Positions 17,391-26,509 are shown, numbered from the stretch's first letter. The stretch: 51,904 nucleotides of DNA from Prevotella sp. (GCA_017509155.1 JAFWQE010000219.1:1-51904), one strand, 5' to 3'. Numbers and translations are program-made. The notes: a model not told the origin generated them from the letters alone.

Positions 17391-17589
17391 GGACTCGAGT
17401 CCCGACGCCAAAAGGACTGCTGTAGGACGCCGACGGGACTCGAGTAGGATGGCGCGGGGACTCGAGTAGTTTGGCGCGGGGACTCGATGATGTTGACATA
17501 ATGAAAAAAAGATGCCGTATAAACTCAAAAAAGACGGCAACAAAACTCAAAAAAGACGCCATATAAACTTAAAAAAGACGGCAACAAAA
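17391..17589. repeat. Array A: 22-bp-periodic repeats of two unlike unit types
   Basis: From 17414 to 17589 the DNA falls in eight consecutive 22-bp units; one more unit of 23 bp precedes them. Units at 17391, 17436, 17458 and 17480 begin GGACTCGA (17414 begins GGACTGCT) and are GC-rich. Without loss of register the units at 17502, 17524, 17546 and 17568 change to an A-rich type with a 6-7 A tract followed by GAYG. The A tracts start at 17504, 17527, 17549 and 17571. Because 22 is not a multiple of 3, the small ORFs across it (for example 17317-17562 minus) are not coding. Function unknown. Confidence 0.8.
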
Positions 17590-17631
17590 ATGACCGGCGC
17601 TCCTGAGTCTATTCATCTCTGGAACGCCGGT
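17586..17631 (-). terminator. Probable terminator of the 17654 gene
   Basis: On the minus strand ACCGGCG (complement of 17625-17631) pairs with CGCCGGT (complement of 17593-17599), and CATTTTTG follows. The loop is 25 bases. Confidence 0.55.
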
Positions 17632-17653
17632 TGTCATCGTATACAAACGCGTG

Positions 17654-18283
17654 TTATTTGTTATCTTCTTCCTTTAGCTTCGGTTCCTTCTTGGCCAGCA
17701 TCACAATCTGGTAGACGAAGTCGGTGACCCACTTCTCAGAGAAGCCCAGGCGCTTGTCGTACTGACGGATGGCGGCAACGGTCTTCAAGACGCCGGCATC
17801 TGTGAAATCGTTCTTGTTGAAAATGTCGTGAACGGTTTTCTCGGTCATCGTATAAATGGCCTTCTTAAATATAGAAGGTACGCGAAGCTTGAATTTCATG
17901 AGGTTACCGGTTAACATCATCAAATCCTGCGAAAAGCCCTGGAACTGAATGAGATACGTCTGCACGTCGGTCATCTTCCTACAATTCTTCCTGACGCTTT
18001 GGTCTATTTCCTTGAAGAACGTGTCTTCGGTCTTATACAGGTCTGTGAGCAACGTGCGGCAGCGCTTCTTCTCCCCCACCCCAATCTTGTTGTTCACGGT
18101 TGGCACCTTCAGTGTTGTCTTGAACAACCTGAGGTCAGGCAGCATGGCCAGGTTGGAGATGCCCACGTTCTCGGCAATGGCAGCCTGGAAGTAAACGCGT
18201 ATCAGCGTCATGAAGTCTTCCATGCCCCCAGCCTTCTTCTCTTCGTTTTCTTTTTTTCCAAATAACTTACTTATAAAGCTCAT
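17654..18283 (-). CDS. Conserved-looking protein of unknown function
   Basis: A 209-residue soluble protein that I do not recognise. It has no signal peptide or membrane segment. The N-terminus (MSFISKLFGKKENEEKKAG) is short and basic-acidic like a membrane-peripheral tail, and the C-terminus is charged (KEPKLKEEDNK). The body is predicted helical, with KVPTVNNKIGVGEKKRCRTL and FKLRVPSIFKKAIYTMTEKT. It has its own promoter and terminator and stands beside the polysaccharide locus, so it is a single-gene unit. Confidence 0.8.
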   Translation of the reverse strand: MSFISKLFGKKENEEKKAGGMEDFMTLIRVYFQAAIAENVGISNLAMLPDLRLFKTTLKVPTVNNKIGVGEKKRCRTLLTDLYKTEDTFFKEIDQSVRKNCRKMTDVQTYLIQFQGFSQDLMMLTGNLMKFKLRVPSIFKKAIYTMTEKTVHDIFNKNDFTDAGVLKTVAAIRQYDKRLGFSEKWVTDFVYQIVMLAKKEPKLKEEDNK

Positions 18284-18323
18284 TTCTTAGTGTTTTTTTC
18301 AGTTTATTCCTTATTTCATGGCG

Positions 18324-18354
18324 CAAAGGTACGTCTAAAATGCGAAAAAACAAA
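18324..18354 (-). promoter_or_regulatory. Promoter of the 17654 gene
   Basis: On the minus strand TACCTTTG (plus 18324-18331) is preceded by TTTTG (plus 18351-18354 and on) with a 19-base spacer. Confidence 0.75.
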
Positions 18355-18406
18355 ATAAAAAAACACATTTCTCCCATTTCATCGCTCAACATTCGAGTTT
18401 TATTAT

Positions 18407-18414
18407 TAACTTTG
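18407..18414 (+). promoter_or_regulatory. -7 box TAACTTTG of the wzc-HAD-wecA arm
   Basis: TAACTTTG lies 55 bases before the ATG at 18470. No clear -33 box is seen. Confidence 0.55.
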
Positions 18415-18469
18415 CAAGCGAATTGCATATTAAACAGGAAACAAATATTGTTAAACACATCCAACAACT

Positions 18470-20995
18470 ATGTCTGAAGAAATAAGCATTCAGCAGGAAA
18501 CCCAAGAAGAAGGCAAGGCCTTTTTCAATCTTGCAGCCATCTACCGTGCCGTTGTCTTGAACTGGTACTGGTTCTTGCTGTCCATCATCATTTGCCTGGC
18601 GGCAGCGTTTCTGTATCTGCGCTACACCATTCCGGTTTACAACGCCTATGCGAAAATGCTCGTCAAAGACGAGGACGGAAGCAGAAGGAATGCCAGCCTG
18701 ATCAGGAGTTCATCGACACTGGGACAGATTACGCAAAACTATGGCATTGAGAACGAAACGGAAATCATCAAGTCAAGCTCCATTGCCGAGCAGGCTGTGA
18801 AGGACCTGAAACTGTATGTCACCTATCAAAGCGTAGGTCGCATACACGACATTGAATGCTACAACAACCAGCCCATCACTGTGGACATTGACCCCACGCA
18901 TCTTGAGAAGATGAATGCTCCCATCAACCTGACGATTACGCGTGAGGGACAGGAGTATCAGATAGAAGGAACTTACTACGTGCCTGTAGATGAGCTCTCG
19001 AGCAAAGGACCATACGGCATTAACCGTAAGGTAAGCAAACTTCCGGTGACCATCAGGACGAACGCCGGCTACCTGACATTCAATGCCAACGGAAGCACGA
19101 TGAAAGACGGCGACGTGCTCCGCGTGAGAATCACTTCGCCCCGTCAGGCTGCTGGCCGATACGCCAGTCTGAGCGTGGCACCTGTGAGTGAAGGATCAGC
19201 GGTGCTGGTGCTTTCAAAGAACGACCCCATTCCCACCCGCGCCATGGACTATCTGCGCCAGCTGGTGGTTTGCTACAACCGTCAGGCCAACGAGGACAAG
19301 AACGAGATTGCCATTCGCACAGAGGAGTTCATCAACGACCGTCTGGCCAAGATCAATGCCGAACTGGGAAGCACCGACGGTGCCATCGAGAGCATCAAGC
19401 GTGCCAACAACATCTACGATGTGAGAGCAAACGCCGGTGCCTCAACGGCCAACGCCAATGCTACGGAACAGCGTCTGAACGAGGCAAACACGCAGATTGC
19501 CCTCATCAACGAGGTGTCAAGCGTGGTGAACACTGCCAACAAGTCACAGCTCATTCCGAATGTCTCGATTGGCGACGGTGTTGCCACCTCACTCATCGCC
19601 GAATACAACAGGATTGTGCTTGAGAGAAACCGCCTGTTGCGCACCGCTGCCGAGAACAGCCCGGCCGTGGAGCCGCTCACCCAGCAGCTCGAAGACCTTG
19701 CCAGCAGCATCAAGCAGTCGCTGTCGCAGGCCCGCAGGAGCATGGAGATTCAGCGCGATGCCACCGCAGCCCAGCACGGTCGCTACACAAGCGAAATCAG
19801 CCGCACACCAGCCCAGGAGCGTATCCTCACACAGATAGGTCGTCAGCAGGAAGTGAAGTCGGGACTGTATCTGACCCTTCTCCAGAAGCGTGAAGAGAAC
19901 TCCATCTCACTGGCATCTACCGCTGACAAGGGACGACTCATCGACGAGCCTAAATACGGCGGACAGGTCAGTCCGGTGAAGAACATGACTTATCTCATTG
20001 CACTGGCTCTTGGTATCGCCATTCCCGGACTCATCATCTTCCTTGCCTACTTCTTCCGCTACAGGATTGAAGGACACGATGACGTAGCCACTTTGACCGA
20101 TCTGCCAATTCTGGCCGACGTGGCCGTGGCCAACGACATTGTGAAGACAAAGGGAGACATCGTGGTGCACGAGAACAAGAACAACCAGATGGAAGAAATA
20201 TTCAGGTCGATGCGAACCAACCTTCAGTTCATGATGAAGGAGAACGAAAAGGTCGTCTTGTTTACCTCGACCACGTCGGGTGAAGGTAAGACCTTCAATG
20301 CCGCCAACCTGGCAGTGAGCTTCGCCCTTCTTAAGAAAAGAGTCATTCTGGTGGGTCTTGACATCCGTAAGCCCCGTCTGGCCGAGCAGTTCGAGATAGA
20401 CAACCATCATAACGGTATCACCGTGCTGCTCACCCACGAGAAGCCCACGTGGGAGGAAGTGAAAGAGCAGATTCTGCCCTCTGGCGTTCACGGTAACCTG
20501 GACCTTCTTCTGGCTGGTCCCATTCCGCCAAACCCAACCGAGCTAGTGTCGCGTTCATCACTGGACATCGTTATGGACATACTCCGCGAGCACTACGACT
20601 ATGTCATCGTCGACACGGCTCCTGTGGGATTGGTAACGGATACGTTGCAGATTGGCCGCGTCTGCGATGTGACGGTCTACATGTGCCGTGCCGACTACAC
20701 GCCGAAGAGCAGCTTCGACCTTATCAACGGACTGAACGCCGAGAACAAGCTTCCCAACATGTCGATCGTCATCAACGGCATTGACATGTCGAAGAAGAAA
20801 TATGGTTATTACTATGGCTACGGACGCTATGGCAAGTATGGACGCTATGGACGTTACGGCACATACGGCAAGTATGGACGCTATGGCAGCTACGGACAAT
20901 ATGGTTCGTACGGAAGCTATGGTGCCTACGGTTCGTATGGCAACTACAGCAATAGCCATTATCATGATGAGAACGACAACTCCGTGAAGAGATAA
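18470..20995 (+). CDS. Wzc-type tyrosine kinase / chain-length regulator 1
   Basis: An 841-residue inner-membrane polysaccharide co-polymerase fused to a BY-kinase. The N-terminal Wzz domain is bounded by membrane helices (about 34-53 and about 508-527), with a coiled-coil periplasmic part between. The cytoplasmic kinase has Walker A TSTTSGEGKT (Lys607), Walker A' VGLDIRKPRL (Asp631) and Walker B YVIVDTAP (Asp715). The C-terminal tail is extreme: 13 consecutive xYG triplets within a region of 20 tyrosines, the likely autophosphorylation cluster. It starts an operon with the HAD and WecA genes. A paralogue lies at 27317-29707. Confidence 0.93.
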   Translation: MSEEISIQQETQEEGKAFFNLAAIYRAVVLNWYWFLLSIIICLAAAFLYLRYTIPVYNAYAKMLVKDEDGSRRNASLIRSSSTLGQITQNYGIENETEIIKSSSIAEQAVKDLKLYVTYQSVGRIHDIECYNNQPITVDIDPTHLEKMNAPINLTITREGQEYQIEGTYYVPVDELSSKGPYGINRKVSKLPVTIRTNAGYLTFNANGSTMKDGDVLRVRITSPRQAAGRYASLSVAPVSEGSAVLVLSKNDPIPTRAMDYLRQLVVCYNRQANEDKNEIAIRTEEFINDRLAKINAELGSTDGAIESIKRANNIYDVRANAGASTANANATEQRLNEANTQIALINEVSSVVNTANKSQLIPNVSIGDGVATSLIAEYNRIVLERNRLLRTAAENSPAVEPLTQQLEDLASSIKQSLSQARRSMEIQRDATAAQHGRYTSEISRTPAQERILTQIGRQQEVKSGLYLTLLQKREENSISLASTADKGRLIDEPKYGGQVSPVKNMTYLIALALGIAIPGLIIFLAYFFRYRIEGHDDVATLTDLPILADVAVANDIVKTKGDIVVHENKNNQMEEIFRSMRTNLQFMMKENEKVVLFTSTTSGEGKTFNAANLAVSFALLKKRVILVGLDIRKPRLAEQFEIDNHHNGITVLLTHEKPTWEEVKEQILPSGVHGNLDLLLAGPIPPNPTELVSRSSLDIVMDILREHYDYVIVDTAPVGLVTDTLQIGRVCDVTVYMCRADYTPKSSFDLINGLNAENKLPNMSIVINGIDMSKKKYGYYYGYGRYGKYGRYGRYGTYGKYGRYGSYGQYGSYGSYGAYGSYGNYSNSHYHDENDNSVKR

Positions 20996-21020
20996 CCCTA
21001 TAATTTCAAACTGTTTTGGT

Positions 21021-21443
21021 ATGACTATAGCTGTAGATTTCGATGGAACCATCGTAGAACATAAGTATCCACAAATCGGTCGCGAACTCCCGTTCGCGAC
21101 CGAAACACTACGCCAGTTGATTGAAGACCGGCATCAGCTGATATTGTGGACGGTTCGTGAAGGTGACCTGCTTCAAGAAGCCATTGACTGGTGTCATGAG
21201 CGTGGCGTTGACTTCTATGCTGTCAACAACGACTACCCCGAAGAGACGCCGGAAAAGAACAACCACTTCTCGCGCAAACTGAAGGTAGACTATTTCATCG
21301 ATGACAGGAATATTGGCGGACTGCCTGACTGGGGAACCATCTACCGCATCATCAAAGAGCACAAGCGATACAGTGACATTATTAAAGAAAGGTATGCAAG
21401 AATAGAAGACAAACCTGAGAAAAAACACTGGTGGAACTTCTGA
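21021..21443 (+). CDS. Small HAD-superfamily hydrolase
   Basis: A 140-residue HAD protein. Motif I is AVDFDGTIVEH at the N-terminus; the C-terminal acidic motif is DYFIDDRNIGG. It has no large cap, so it resembles the small BT0820-type HAD proteins of Bacteroidetes. It is 25 bases after the kinase gene and 29 before the WecA-type gene, so it is in the same operon and may act on a phosphosugar or nucleotide used for the polysaccharide. The substrate is unknown. Confidence 0.8.
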   Translation: MTIAVDFDGTIVEHKYPQIGRELPFATETLRQLIEDRHQLILWTVREGDLLQEAIDWCHERGVDFYAVNNDYPEETPEKNNHFSRKLKVDYFIDDRNIGGLPDWGTIYRIIKEHKRYSDIIKERYARIEDKPEKKHWWNF

Positions 21444-21472
21444 GCCTATAATTATATTCAACGATCGATACC

Positions 21473-22588
21473 ATGCCAGCAGCCTATAAATTCCTGATTT
21501 GCGCCTTCGTGTTCTCACTGATATCGGGCATCATCATCATTCCGAGGATATTGGTGATTTCGCATAAGCATCAGCTATACGACATTCCCGACAGCAGGAA
21601 AATCCACGACACGCCCATTCCTCGTCTGGGAGGTTTGTCTTTCTTCCCCACCATAACGGTGACCATTGCGCTGCTCATGGCAATTCGCTATCTGCTGGGG
21701 TATGATATCATCCACATTCCTGAACGTATCGTTCTCGTAGAATTTCTCTTTTTGCTGGCAGGATCCTGCATTCTCTATGTCGTTGGTGTGGGCGACGACA
21801 TGATAGGCATCTCCTATCGGTCCAAGTTTCTTGCTCAGATTATCTGTGGTATGATGCTTGCGTTGTCTGGCCTGTGGATTCACGACTTGAACGGTTTCCT
21901 GGGCATTTATGGCATCTCACCGCTCGTAGGCTATCCCCTGACCGTCTTTGTTGTTGTGTACATCACCAATGCCTTCAATCTGATTGACGGCATCGACGGT
22001 CTTGCGTCAGGACTTGTGAGCATCTCCCTGGCGGTGTTCAGCATCATCTTCATCAAGGAAAGGCAGCTCATCTATGCGTTGGTTTCTATCTCTACACTTG
22101 GTGTTCTGCTTCCTTTCTGGTTCTACAATGTCTTTGGAAACCAGCAGCATGGGCACAAGTTGTTTATGGGCGACACCGGCAGTCTCACACTGGGCTTCAT
22201 CCTCAGTTTCCTTACGCTCAGAATCTGCCTGACAGGCATTGAAGGGAAGTTCGTGACAAACCATGTGATTGTTGCCGTCAGTTCGCTTGTAGTACCTCTC
22301 CTGGATGTCATCAGGGTTGCCTTGCATCGCATACGAAAAGGCCGGAATCCGTTCAAACCAGACAGGAACCACATCCATCACAAACTGCTCAGAGCAGGCA
22401 TGCGCAAACGGTATGTGCCCATCACAATCATTGTCGTTGCAATGTTCTATGTGCTACTGAACTATTTCCTGAACAAATGGATGAACATCACTTTCATAGC
22501 CATCATTGACTTCGCCATCTGGTACATTCTTCACGCCATCATCAACTATTACATCAAGAAAGTGGAAATTGTTCCACACAGTATATAA
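21473..22588 (+). CDS. WecA/TagO-type undecaprenyl-phosphate sugar-1-P transferase
   Basis: A 371-residue integral membrane protein with about ten or eleven helices. It has the signature motifs of the MraY/WecA superfamily: GVGDDMIGIS, NAFNLIDGIDGLASG, FMGDTGS and the HIHHKLL loop that is typical of WecA rather than MraY. It transfers a HexNAc-1-phosphate (probably GlcNAc) to undecaprenyl phosphate on the cytoplasmic face and so starts surface polysaccharide synthesis. A strong terminator follows the stop. Confidence 0.92.
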   Translation: MPAAYKFLICAFVFSLISGIIIIPRILVISHKHQLYDIPDSRKIHDTPIPRLGGLSFFPTITVTIALLMAIRYLLGYDIIHIPERIVLVEFLFLLAGSCILYVVGVGDDMIGISYRSKFLAQIICGMMLALSGLWIHDLNGFLGIYGISPLVGYPLTVFVVVYITNAFNLIDGIDGLASGLVSISLAVFSIIFIKERQLIYALVSISTLGVLLPFWFYNVFGNQQHGHKLFMGDTGSLTLGFILSFLTLRICLTGIEGKFVTNHVIVAVSSLVVPLLDVIRVALHRIRKGRNPFKPDRNHIHHKLLRAGMRKRYVPITIIVVAMFYVLLNYFLNKWMNITFIAIIDFAIWYILHAIINYYIKKVEIVPHSI

Positions 22589-22590
22589 AA

Positions 22591-22635
22591 GAAGAACGCG
22601 GCCAATCGTTGACATTGGCCGCGTTCTTCTTTTTT
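22591..22635. terminator. Strong terminator, perfect 16-bp stem
   Basis: Bases 22591-22606 pair perfectly with 22614-22629 around a 7-base loop, followed by six Ts. Flanking A and T runs make it usable from both strands. It sits exactly between the converging arms of the polysaccharide locus. Confidence 0.95.
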
Positions 22636-22714
22636 ATTTCAACGGTTTCTGATCTGACTTATTAACCTTGTCGGTGAAGATGCGATAAGCATTGAAGAAA
22701 CCTATCACAAGTAA
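22634..22714 (-). pseudogene. Vestigial C-terminus of a membrane protein
   Basis: Directly after the rfbC stop codon and in the same frame, 26 codons stay open up to TAA beside the terminator. The peptide starts LLVIGFFNAYRIF and ends SDQKPLK, which looks like the end of a membrane helix plus a polar tail, a plausible protein C-terminus. There is no start codon of its own with room for a gene. I read it as the 3' relic of a gene replaced when the rfb genes arrived; chance openness over 26 codons is possible. Confidence 0.4.
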
Positions 22715-23287
22715 TCAAAGATAAAGGTTCTCGTTATAATCGAATAAGTAATCGGAATCCTTCAGCTTTGGGTGTCTTCTGTCTTTTTCACTCAACACAA
22801 CGTCCTCTGATGGTATTTTCCAATCAATGCCCAAAGACGCATCATCCCATGCAATTGCACCTTCGCTCGACGGACAATACAGATTATCACATTTATATTG
22901 GAAAACGGCCTCTTCGCTCAAAACACTGAAACCGTGTGCAAAACCTCTCGGAATGAAAAACATGCGATGATTCTCACCCGTTAACTCTACGGCCACATGT
23001 TTACCAAATGTCGGAGAACCTTTTCGTATGTCAACAGCGACATCAAGTACACGCCCTTTCACGACACGTACCAACTTGCTCTGACTGTGATTGCCTTTCT
23101 GAAAATGAAGTCCGCGAAGAACTCCATAGGAGGACTTACTCTCATTGTCCTGCACAAAGCGAACAGGCCTTACCTTTTCATCAAATTCCTTTTGATTGTA
23201 GGACTCAAAGAAGTAGCCACGCTCATCTTCAAAGACGCGAGGCTCAATGATGAAGACGTCCTCAATATCTGTCTTTATTACGTTCAT
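22715..23287 (-). CDS. rfbC: dTDP-4-dehydrorhamnose 3,5-epimerase
   Basis: A 190-residue RmlC/RfbC cupin enzyme that epimerises C3 and C5 of dTDP-4-keto-6-deoxyglucose, the third step to dTDP-L-rhamnose. Family marks are FEDERGYFFESYN, VLRGLHFQ (catalytic His region), KLVRVVKGRVLDVAVDIRKG and FIPRGFAHGF. It is the last gene of the minus arm, six bases after rfbA. The partners rfbB and rfbD are not in the window. Confidence 0.95.
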   Translation of the reverse strand: MNVIKTDIEDVFIIEPRVFEDERGYFFESYNQKEFDEKVRPVRFVQDNESKSSYGVLRGLHFQKGNHSQSKLVRVVKGRVLDVAVDIRKGSPTFGKHVAVELTGENHRMFFIPRGFAHGFSVLSEEAVFQYKCDNLYCPSSEGAIAWDDASLGIDWKIPSEDVVLSEKDRRHPKLKDSDYLFDYNENLYL

Positions 23288-23293
23288 TCCTGT

Positions 23294-24202
23294 TTAAAAA
23301 CTAAGGTTTTCCTGCCCAGTATTCTCTACTTCACTGATAACTTTCAAGAGATACTGACCATATTGATTCTTAATCATTGGCTGCGCCATTTCCTTCATCT
23401 TCTCAGAAGTAATCCAGCCTTTCCGAAAGGCGATGCCCTCGAGACAAGCGATTTTCAGTCCCTGGCGCTTTTCGATTACCTCTACAAAAGTCGATGCTTC
23501 AGCAAGACTGTCGTGTGTTCCTGTGTCCAGCCACGCGAAACCACGGCCGAACGTCTGAACCTTTAGTTCGTGGGCTTTCAGGAACTCCTGATTGACAGTA
23601 GTAATCTCTAACTCGCCACGCGCGGAAGGCTTGATGTGCTTCGCTATGTCGACGACTTTATTGGGATAGAAATACAAGCCGACGACGGCATAGTTGCTTT
23701 TGGGACATTTCGGTTTCTCCTCAATGGAAAGGCAATTGCCTTCTTTGTCGAACTCTGCCACTCCATAACGTTCTGGGTCACTTACCCAATAGCCAAAAAC
23801 GGTAGCTTTCGAGTTTTCTTCAGCATCTATCACCGCCTGCTTAAGCAATGACGAAAGACCTGCTCCATGGAAGATGTTATCGCCCAACACCAGACATGCT
23901 GAGTCATTGCCTATGAACTGTTCACCTATGATGAATGCCTGTGCCAATCCATCTGGAGAAGGTTGTTCTGCGTATTCGAAACGAACGCCGAAATTTGAGC
24001 CATCGCCTAACAGTCTTTTAAAACCTGGCAAATCTACGGGTGTGGATATTATCAGGATGTCTCTGATACCAGCCAACATCAAAACAGAAATTGGATAGTA
24101 GATCATCGGTTTGTCAAAAATAGGTATCAGCTGCTTGCTGATTCCTTTTGTGATGGGATAAAGCCTGGTGCCACTACCACCAGCTAAAACGATTCCTTTC
24201 AT
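23294..24202 (-). CDS. rfbA: Glucose-1-phosphate thymidylyltransferase
   Basis: A 302-residue RmlA that makes dTDP-glucose from dTTP and glucose-1-phosphate. The nucleotide-binding signature [20 protein letters not shown] is at the N-terminus, followed by [20 protein letters not shown] and [10 protein letters not shown]. Length is normal for the long form. It lies 12 bases after fcl in the operon. Confidence 0.96.
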   Translation of the reverse strand: MKGIVLAGGSGTRLYPITKGISKQLIPIFDKPMIYYPISVLMLAGIRDILIISTPVDLPGFKRLLGDGSNFGVRFEYAEQPSPDGLAQAFIIGEQFIGNDSACLVLGDNIFHGAGLSSLLKQAVIDAEENSKATVFGYWVSDPERYGVAEFDKEGNCLSIEEKPKCPKSNYAVVGLYFYPNKVVDIAKHIKPSARGELEITTVNQEFLKAHELKVQTFGRGFAWLDTGTHDSLAEASTFVEVIEKRQGLKIACLEGIAFRKGWITSEKMKEMAQPMIKNQYGQYLLKVISEVENTGQENLSF

Positions 24203-24214
24203 GTCATTCTCTTT

Positions 24215-25408
24215 TTATGTGATACTTTGTTGATACCATTTAAACAGTCTTTCGACACCTTCTTCTATCTCCACCGTGTGAGTCCATCCCAACCGATGGA
24301 GTTTGTCGACGTTGATGGTCTTCCTTGGTGTACCGTCTGGCTTTGTTTTGTCAAAGACAATCTGTCCTTCAAAGCCAACAGTCTTTGCCACTAACTGGGA
24401 AAGCGCCCGAATGGTCAATTCCTTTCCTGTTCCAATATTGATATGGCAGTTTCGTATTTCTCCCAATGAAGGGATTGCGCCTCCACGTCCTTCAGAGGAA
24501 TTACGATTGACGTCGCCATCGACAGATGTGCCATAGAAAACAGAAGAGTACTTCTCAATTCCTATTATATCGCTGAAACTGACGTTGAGCAAAAGATAGA
24601 CACATGCATCTGCCATATCTTCGCTCCACAAGAATTCACGGAGAGGAGTACCAGTTCCCCACAATTCAACTTTGTTTGTATAGATACCATAATGAGCCAA
24701 GGCTGCCACTATATCTTCCTGCTCTGCACAATCATCAACAATCTGAACGGTTCCGTTTTTCTTGAATTGTACGGGGCGCTTTTTCAAATCAGCCCTAACA
24801 GCATTCCAATGATGGTCGTTGAGCAGTTTTGCAAGATATATCTTTCGCATCATGGCAGGCAAGACATGGCTGTTTTCCAGATGGAAGTTGTCGTTGGGCC
24901 CATAAAGATTGGTTGGCATCACGGCAATATAATCGGTGCCATATTGCAGATTATAGCTTTCGCACATCTTGAGTCCAGCAATCTTCGCGATAGCATATTC
25001 CTCGTTGGTATATTCCAAGGGAGAAGTAAGAAGTGCATCTTCACTCATTGGTTGTGGCGCGTTTTTAGGATAGATGCAAGTACTACCAAGGAAAAGGAGT
25101 TTTTTCACTCCATGAGCATAGGCTTCACTGATAACATTACACTGGATTTTCATGTTCATCATGATGAAATCTGCCCGATATAGCGAATTCGCCATGATTC
25201 CCCCTACAAATGCGGCTGCCAATACCACGGCGTCTGGTTTCTCTTCGTCAAAGAAATGCCTCACGGCCATTTGGTCTGTTAAATCTAATTCGGAATGAGT
25301 TCTTCCCACCAAATTAGTATAGCCCTTTGCCAAAAGACTTTTCCAGATAGCAGAACCCACCAACCCGCGATGACCCGCCACGTATATCTTGCTTGACTTG
25401 TCTAACAT
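24215..25408 (-). CDS. fcl: GDP-L-fucose synthase
   Basis: A 397-residue SDR-type epimerase/reductase that converts GDP-4-keto-6-deoxymannose to GDP-L-fucose. It has the Rossmann motif GHRGLVGSAI, the active-site region SGSTCIYP-like LGSTCIYPKNAPQPM, and the catalytic YAIAKIAG (YxxxK). It is about 75 residues longer than the E. coli enzyme because of two inserts (about 190-225 and about 278-315); long forms are known in Bacteroidetes. It follows gmd by 7 bases, so the pair makes GDP-fucose. Confidence 0.94.
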   Translation of the reverse strand: MLDKSSKIYVAGHRGLVGSAIWKSLLAKGYTNLVGRTHSELDLTDQMAVRHFFDEEKPDAVVLAAAFVGGIMANSLYRADFIMMNMKIQCNVISEAYAHGVKKLLFLGSTCIYPKNAPQPMSEDALLTSPLEYTNEEYAIAKIAGLKMCESYNLQYGTDYIAVMPTNLYGPNDNFHLENSHVLPAMMRKIYLAKLLNDHHWNAVRADLKKRPVQFKKNGTVQIVDDCAEQEDIVAALAHYGIYTNKVELWGTGTPLREFLWSEDMADACVYLLLNVSFSDIIGIEKYSSVFYGTSVDGDVNRNSSEGRGGAIPSLGEIRNCHINIGTGKELTIRALSQLVAKTVGFEGQIVFDKTKPDGTPRKTINVDKLHRLGWTHTVEIEEGVERLFKWYQQSIT

Positions 25409-25415
25409 CGGCCTT

Positions 25416-26501
25416 TCAATCCTCCATTTTTGCTTTCAAATACAGTTTCCTTACGAACTTCATGTCGTGAGCGACCATGATTCTGACAAGTTCCTCAAAC
25501 GGTGTCTTCCTAGGATTCCATCCAAGCATGGTCTTAGCCTTCGTCGGATCGCCAAGCAGCTGATCGACCTCTGCCGGACGGAAATATTTCGGGTCGACTT
25601 CGACCAGCACCTTACCTGTTTTCTTATCAACACCTTTCTCATTCAAGCCTTCTCCTTGCCACTCCAGAATTATGCCTGCATGTTGGAACGCAAGTGTTGC
25701 AAATTCTCTAACTGAATGGTATTCTCCTGTTGCGATAACGTAATCATCGGGCTGCTCTTGCTGTAGAATTAGCCACATGCATTCCACATAGTCTTTTGCA
25801 TAACCCCAGTCACGTAATGAATTCAGGTTGCCTAGATACAGTTTGTCTTGATATCCCTGGGCTATTCTCGCAGCTGCAAGCGTAATCTTTCGTGTGACGA
25901 ATGTCTCGCCTCTTCTTTCACTCTCATGATTGAAAAGGATTCCATTGCAGCAGAACATGTCATAGCTTTCGCGATAGTTCTTCATAATCCAAAAGCCATA
26001 CAACTTGGCAACGCCGTAAGGGCTTCTTGGATAGAATGGGGTTGTTTCCTTTTGCGGCACTTCCTGAACTTTACCATACAGTTCAGATGTTGAAGCCTGA
26101 TAGACTTTGCATTCTTTCTCTATACCAACAATCCGAATAGCCTCCAACAGTCGAAGCACACCTACGGCATCTGTGTCGGCAGTATACTCTGGAACGTCAA
26201 AACTTACCTTGACATGACTTTGCGCTGCAAGGTTGTATATTTCCGTTGGTCTTACAGATGAGATAATCCTGATAAGTGAAGAAGAGTCCGTCATGTCTGC
26301 CCAGTGCAGATTGACAAGCCTAGCCTTCTTCATGTCACGCACCCACTCATCCAAGTATAGGTGTTCTATTCTTCCTGTATTGAAAGAAGAACTCCTTCTC
26401 AACAAGCCATGGACCTCATAGCCTTTGCCAATGAGAAACTCTGCAAGATACGATCCATCCTGACCTGTAATACCTGTTATAAGAGCTACATTTCTTTTCA
26501 T
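25416..26501 (-). CDS. gmd: GDP-mannose 4,6-dehydratase
   Basis: A 361-residue SDR enzyme that makes GDP-4-keto-6-deoxymannose. It has [18 protein letters not shown] at the N-terminus, the catalytic region [14 protein letters not shown] and the [15 protein letters not shown] (YxxxK) motif. It lies 8 bases after cpsB. With fcl it supplies GDP-L-fucose for the polysaccharide. Confidence 0.97.
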   Translation of the reverse strand: MKRNVALITGITGQDGSYLAEFLIGKGYEVHGLLRRSSSFNTGRIEHLYLDEWVRDMKKARLVNLHWADMTDSSSLIRIISSVRPTEIYNLAAQSHVKVSFDVPEYTADTDAVGVLRLLEAIRIVGIEKECKVYQASTSELYGKVQEVPQKETTPFYPRSPYGVAKLYGFWIMKNYRESYDMFCCNGILFNHESERRGETFVTRKITLAAARIAQGYQDKLYLGNLNSLRDWGYAKDYVECMWLILQQEQPDDYVIATGEYHSVREFATLAFQHAGIILEWQGEGLNEKGVDKKTGKVLVEVDPKYFRPAEVDQLLGDPTKAKTMLGWNPRKTPFEELVRIMVAHDMKFVRKLYLKAKMED

Positions 26502-26509
26502 CCTATCTA

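Noticed and set aside
17317-17727. Small ORFs on both strands across the 22-bp array
   Set aside because: The repeat unit of 22 bp shifts frame at each copy, so the products would not be repetitive proteins. No promoter or start context supports them.
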